From positions 1 through 8,002 of the forward strand of contig WGCB01000035.1 in the NCBI GenBank assembly GCA_015494005.1: 8,002 bases of DNA. Reading direction: 5' to 3'. Of the stretch, positions 6,629 to 8,002 are shown one piece after another. The DNA comes from Caldilineaceae bacterium (GTDB taxonomy: Bacteria > Chloroflexota > Anaerolineae > Caldilineales > Caldilineaceae). Made by a program: the position numbers and the translations under genes. The notes beneath the pieces were generated by a model. It had not been told where the DNA came from. It worked only from the letters and a program-made list of their open reading frames with translations, and made no database searches. Position 1 is the first letter of the stretch; every line of letters begins with the position of its first letter.

Positions 6629-7699
6629 TCACGCCCCCGCGGGAGCCAAGGTCCGCCCCTGGGTCCGGCCCAGGCGCAGTCGCAGCCCCACCAGGATACC
6701 GGCCAGAACCAGGAGCACCATGTAGAGGGTGGTCTTCACCTTCACGGCCATGGGCGGGTTGATCCCCTCCACCACCACCACCCGGGCCAGGGAGACGTCG
6801 CCGGCGGGGCTCTGGGCCGAGAGGCGCACCTCGTGCTCCGCGCCGTCGAAGAACTGGAAGTCCAGGCTGGTCACCCCTTCCGGCGCGAAGAGAGTGGTGG
6901 CGAAGATGGGCTTTTCGTCCTCGATGTGCCAGAGGACCAGGTCAAAGGTGGTCTCGGGCACGGGCTGGCCCTGGGCATCCACCAGGCGGAAGGCCAGGCG
7001 ATTGATGGCCCCCACTTTGCCCGCGCCCGGCGCCATCTCGTAGACCAGGGTCAAGTCGCCGGCCTTGGCCTCCTGGGTGAAGGGCGCCACGTCCGAGGGG
7101 GGATCGTTGCTGTGGGCCAGGGCCGTGCCCGGCAGCAGGATCACCCCCAGGAGCAGGATGGCCGCCGCGCGCTGGGCCGTCGCGCCCCCGGCAATGACCA
7201 TCCCGGCCAGGAGGCCGAAGAGGAAGAGCCCGGCCACCATCACCAGGAAGTTGCGCACCTCGTCCGGGTTCTCCCGCAGGGTCATGCGGAAGGGGGACAC
7301 CGGGCGAAGGGAGTTGGCGTCCCGGCCGGCCTCCATCGCGAAGGTGTACTCCCCCCGGATGGCGTAGATGTAGTCGAAGGAGAGGGTCCCCTGGGGCAGG
7401 ACCCCCGCGTACTCCAGCAGGCTGGTCCCCTCCACGATGGGGAAATCGGTGGAGATGAACGGATTGCCCTCCGGCGCGTCCAGGTGCAGCTTCAGATACG
7501 CCCCGGGGACGGGCTGTCCGCTGCCATCCACCACCGTGACGGTGGTTCGGGCCAGGGTCTTGTCCGGGCCGATCTGCTCCGGAGGCGGGTCCGTGGTCAC
7601 CACCACCCGCAGTTCATCGCCCTGGGCCTGGATCGGACCAGCCTGGGCAGGGATGAGAAGGACGAGTGCCAGCACGATGCCGGTAAGCCATTTGGTCAT
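6629..7699 (-). CDS. Exported membrane protein with two Ig-like (YtkA/FixH-like) domains
   Basis: No named family is recognised. From ATG at 7699-7697 the protein is 356 aa. I prefer this start to the ATG at 7750 because AAGGAG lies 9 nt upstream, the signal peptide (about 1-26: MTKW, a hydrophobic stretch, then AQA) begins here, and the longer form would overlap cbtB. Layout: signal peptide; extracytoplasmic beta-rich domain 1 (about 28-145) with [18 protein letters not shown] (54-71); membrane helix about 149-170; a second hydrophobic stretch 177-195 ending GTALAH that itself resembles a signal peptide; beta-rich domain 2 (about 212-312) with [18 protein letters not shown] (237-254); C-terminal membrane helix about 324-340 and a short basic tail. 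The two halves look like an internal duplication. Its place between cbtB and the ATPase suggests an envelope role linked to metal uptake, but this is inference from context. Confidence 0.8.
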   Translation of the reverse strand: MTKWLTGIVLALVLLIPAQAGPIQAQGDELRVVVTTDPPPEQIGPDKTLARTTVTVVDGSGQPVPGAYLKLHLDAPEGNPFISTDFPIVEGTSLLEYAGVLPQGTLSFDYIYAIRGEYTFAMEAGRDANSLRPVSPFRMTLRENPDEVRNFLVMVAGLFLFGLLAGMVIAGGATAQRAAAILLLGVILLPGTALAHSNDPPSDVAPFTQEAKAGDLTLVYEMAPGAGKVGAINRLAFRLVDAQGQPVPETTFDLVLWHIEDEKPIFATTLFAPEGVTSLDFQFFDGAEHEVRLSAQSPAGDVSLARVVVVEGINPPMAVKVKTTLYMVLLVLAGILVGLRLRLGRTQGRTLAPAGA

Positions 7700-7708
7700 G
7701 GTCGTTTG

Positions 7709-7714
7709 CTCCTT
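7709..7714 (-). promoter_or_regulatory. Ribosome binding site deciding the start of the 356-aa membrane protein
   Basis: Minus-strand AAGGAG lies 9 nt before the ATG at 7699-7697 and after the cbtB stop (7743-7741). The upstream in-frame ATG at 7750 lies inside cbtB and would put 17 extra residues before the signal peptide, so this site fixes the start. Confidence 0.7.
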
Positions 7715-7740
7715 GGCTGCATTGGGGATCGGTGGGGGAA

Positions 7741-7929
7741 TCAGTGGCACGGGATCACGAACAGGGAGTGGCGCAGCTCGTGGAAGAAATCGTGCACCGG
7801 CGGGTAGTTGGTGAAGAGGACCGCCCAGGCCACCACCGCCACCACGGCCAGGACCAGGACGATCTGCACCACCATGTTCAAGGTCACGTGCAGGGTCTGC
7901 TTGCTTTGCTCCGTCACATGTTGGGTCAT
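7741..7929 (-). CDS. cbtB: CbtB-like cobalt transporter subunit
   Basis: Small membrane protein of the CbtAB group, predicted cobalt transporters found with B12 genes and often under cobalamin riboswitches. The protein is 62 aa, the usual CbtB size. One hydrophobic helix spans about residues 19-40 (MVVQIVLVLAVVAVVAWAVL), followed by the family tail VHDFFHELRHSLFVIPCH (45-62), whose H46, H50, H54, C61 and H62 are candidate metal ligands. The ATG at 7929-7927 has AAAGGAG 6 nt upstream. The usual partner CbtA, a multi-helix protein, is not next downstream; that slot is taken by the 356-aa Ig-like membrane protein, and CbtA could still lie upstream beyond the window. The call rests on length, topology and the His-Cys tail. 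Confidence 0.87.
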   Translation of the reverse strand: MTQHVTEQSKQTLHVTLNMVVQIVLVLAVVAVVAWAVLFTNYPPVHDFFHELRHSLFVIPCH

Positions 7930-7935
7930 TCTGCG

Positions 7936-7942
7936 CTCCTTT
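7936..7942 (-). promoter_or_regulatory. Ribosome binding site of cbtB, possibly in a weak stem
   Basis: Minus-strand AAAGGAG ends 6 nt before the cbtB ATG. The flanking GAGC (7935-7938) can pair with GCTC at 7955-7958, which would partly hide the site. The stem is short (4 bp, plus two A-T pairs across a bulge), so control by it is only a possibility. Confidence 0.6.
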
Positions 7943-7969
7943 CTTGAGTTGGAAGAGCCACTTTGCCCC

Positions 7970-7985
7970 GATTCACAGTTGAATC
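7970..7985. repeat. Perfect 6-bp inverted repeat in the cbtB leader
   Basis: Plus strand gattca-cagt-tgaatc: a perfect 6-bp inverted repeat with a 4-nt loop, about 40 nt upstream of the cbtB ATG. It could be an operator half-site pair or the 3' edge of a structured leader. No run of U follows, so it is not a terminator. The rest of 7930-8002 shows no further clear element. Confidence 0.5.
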
Positions 7986-8002
7986 ACGGCCAGGAAAGCG
8001 AA

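Noticed and set aside
4696..6762. Long plus-strand open frame of 688 codons opposite the ATPase gene
   Set aside because: Its composition is typical of antisense reading of a GC-rich gene (His, Gly, Pro, Leu and Gln repeats) and shows no domain; the minus strand has a clear AAA+ protein.
6629..7750. The longer form of the membrane protein starting at 7750
   Set aside because: It would overlap cbtB and place 17 polar/proline residues before the signal peptide, whereas the ATG at 7699 has a good AAGGAG upstream.
7930..8002. A complete cobalamin riboswitch upstream of cbtB
   Set aside because: Only 73 nt are available and I find no B12-box-like core in them, so an element cannot be called inside the window.

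Overview
The window holds one strand-uniform gene cluster. All eight recognised genes lie on the minus strand, so transcription runs from position 8002 towards position 1. Most of the cluster is for adenosylcobalamin (B12) synthesis and cobalt handling. The DNA is visibly GC-rich. The gene content (long-form CbiX, CbiD, CbiC, CbiE, CobO, CbtB) and a LonB-like ATPase of archaeal type in a bacterial-style operon suggest a GC-rich bacterium. Chloroflexota is my best guess, but this rests on gene style and the simple-repeat pattern and was not tested by any search.

Layout in order of transcription: (1) 7930-8002, a leader with a short perfect inverted repeat and a strong ribosome binding site. 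(2) cbtB, a 62-aa one-helix membrane protein with a His/Cys-rich tail, a cobalt-transport subunit. (3) A 356-aa exported membrane protein with two Ig-like (YtkA/FixH-like) halves, function unknown. (4) A 633-aa membrane AAA+ ATPase that matches the ATPase half of archaeal LonB, including its two inserted membrane helices. It has no protease domain and carries a HEAT-like helical N-terminus. (5) cobO, corrinoid adenosyltransferase, sharing ATGA with the ATPase gene. (6) cbiX, long-form sirohydrochlorin cobaltochelatase with a CxxC motif, a His-rich loop and an unrecognised C-terminal domain. (7) A 140-nt gap with a heptanucleotide tandem repeat. (8) cbiC, precorrin-8X methylmutase. (9) cbiD, C1-methyltransferase, sharing GTGA with cbiC. 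(10) cbiE, C5-methyltransferase, sharing GTGA with cbiD and running off the window at position 1.

As a unit, CbtB and perhaps the 356-aa protein would serve metal entry at the envelope. CbiX inserts cobalt into sirohydrochlorin, CbiD, CbiE and CbiC carry out ring methylations and rearrangement of the early-cobalt (oxygen-independent) route, and CobO adds the adenosyl ligand. The protease-less LonB-like ATPase, translationally coupled to cobO, has no assigned role in known B12 pathways and is the most interesting item. Three gene starts (cbiD, cbiC, cobO) carry three different short tandem repeats, which is a second unusual theme.
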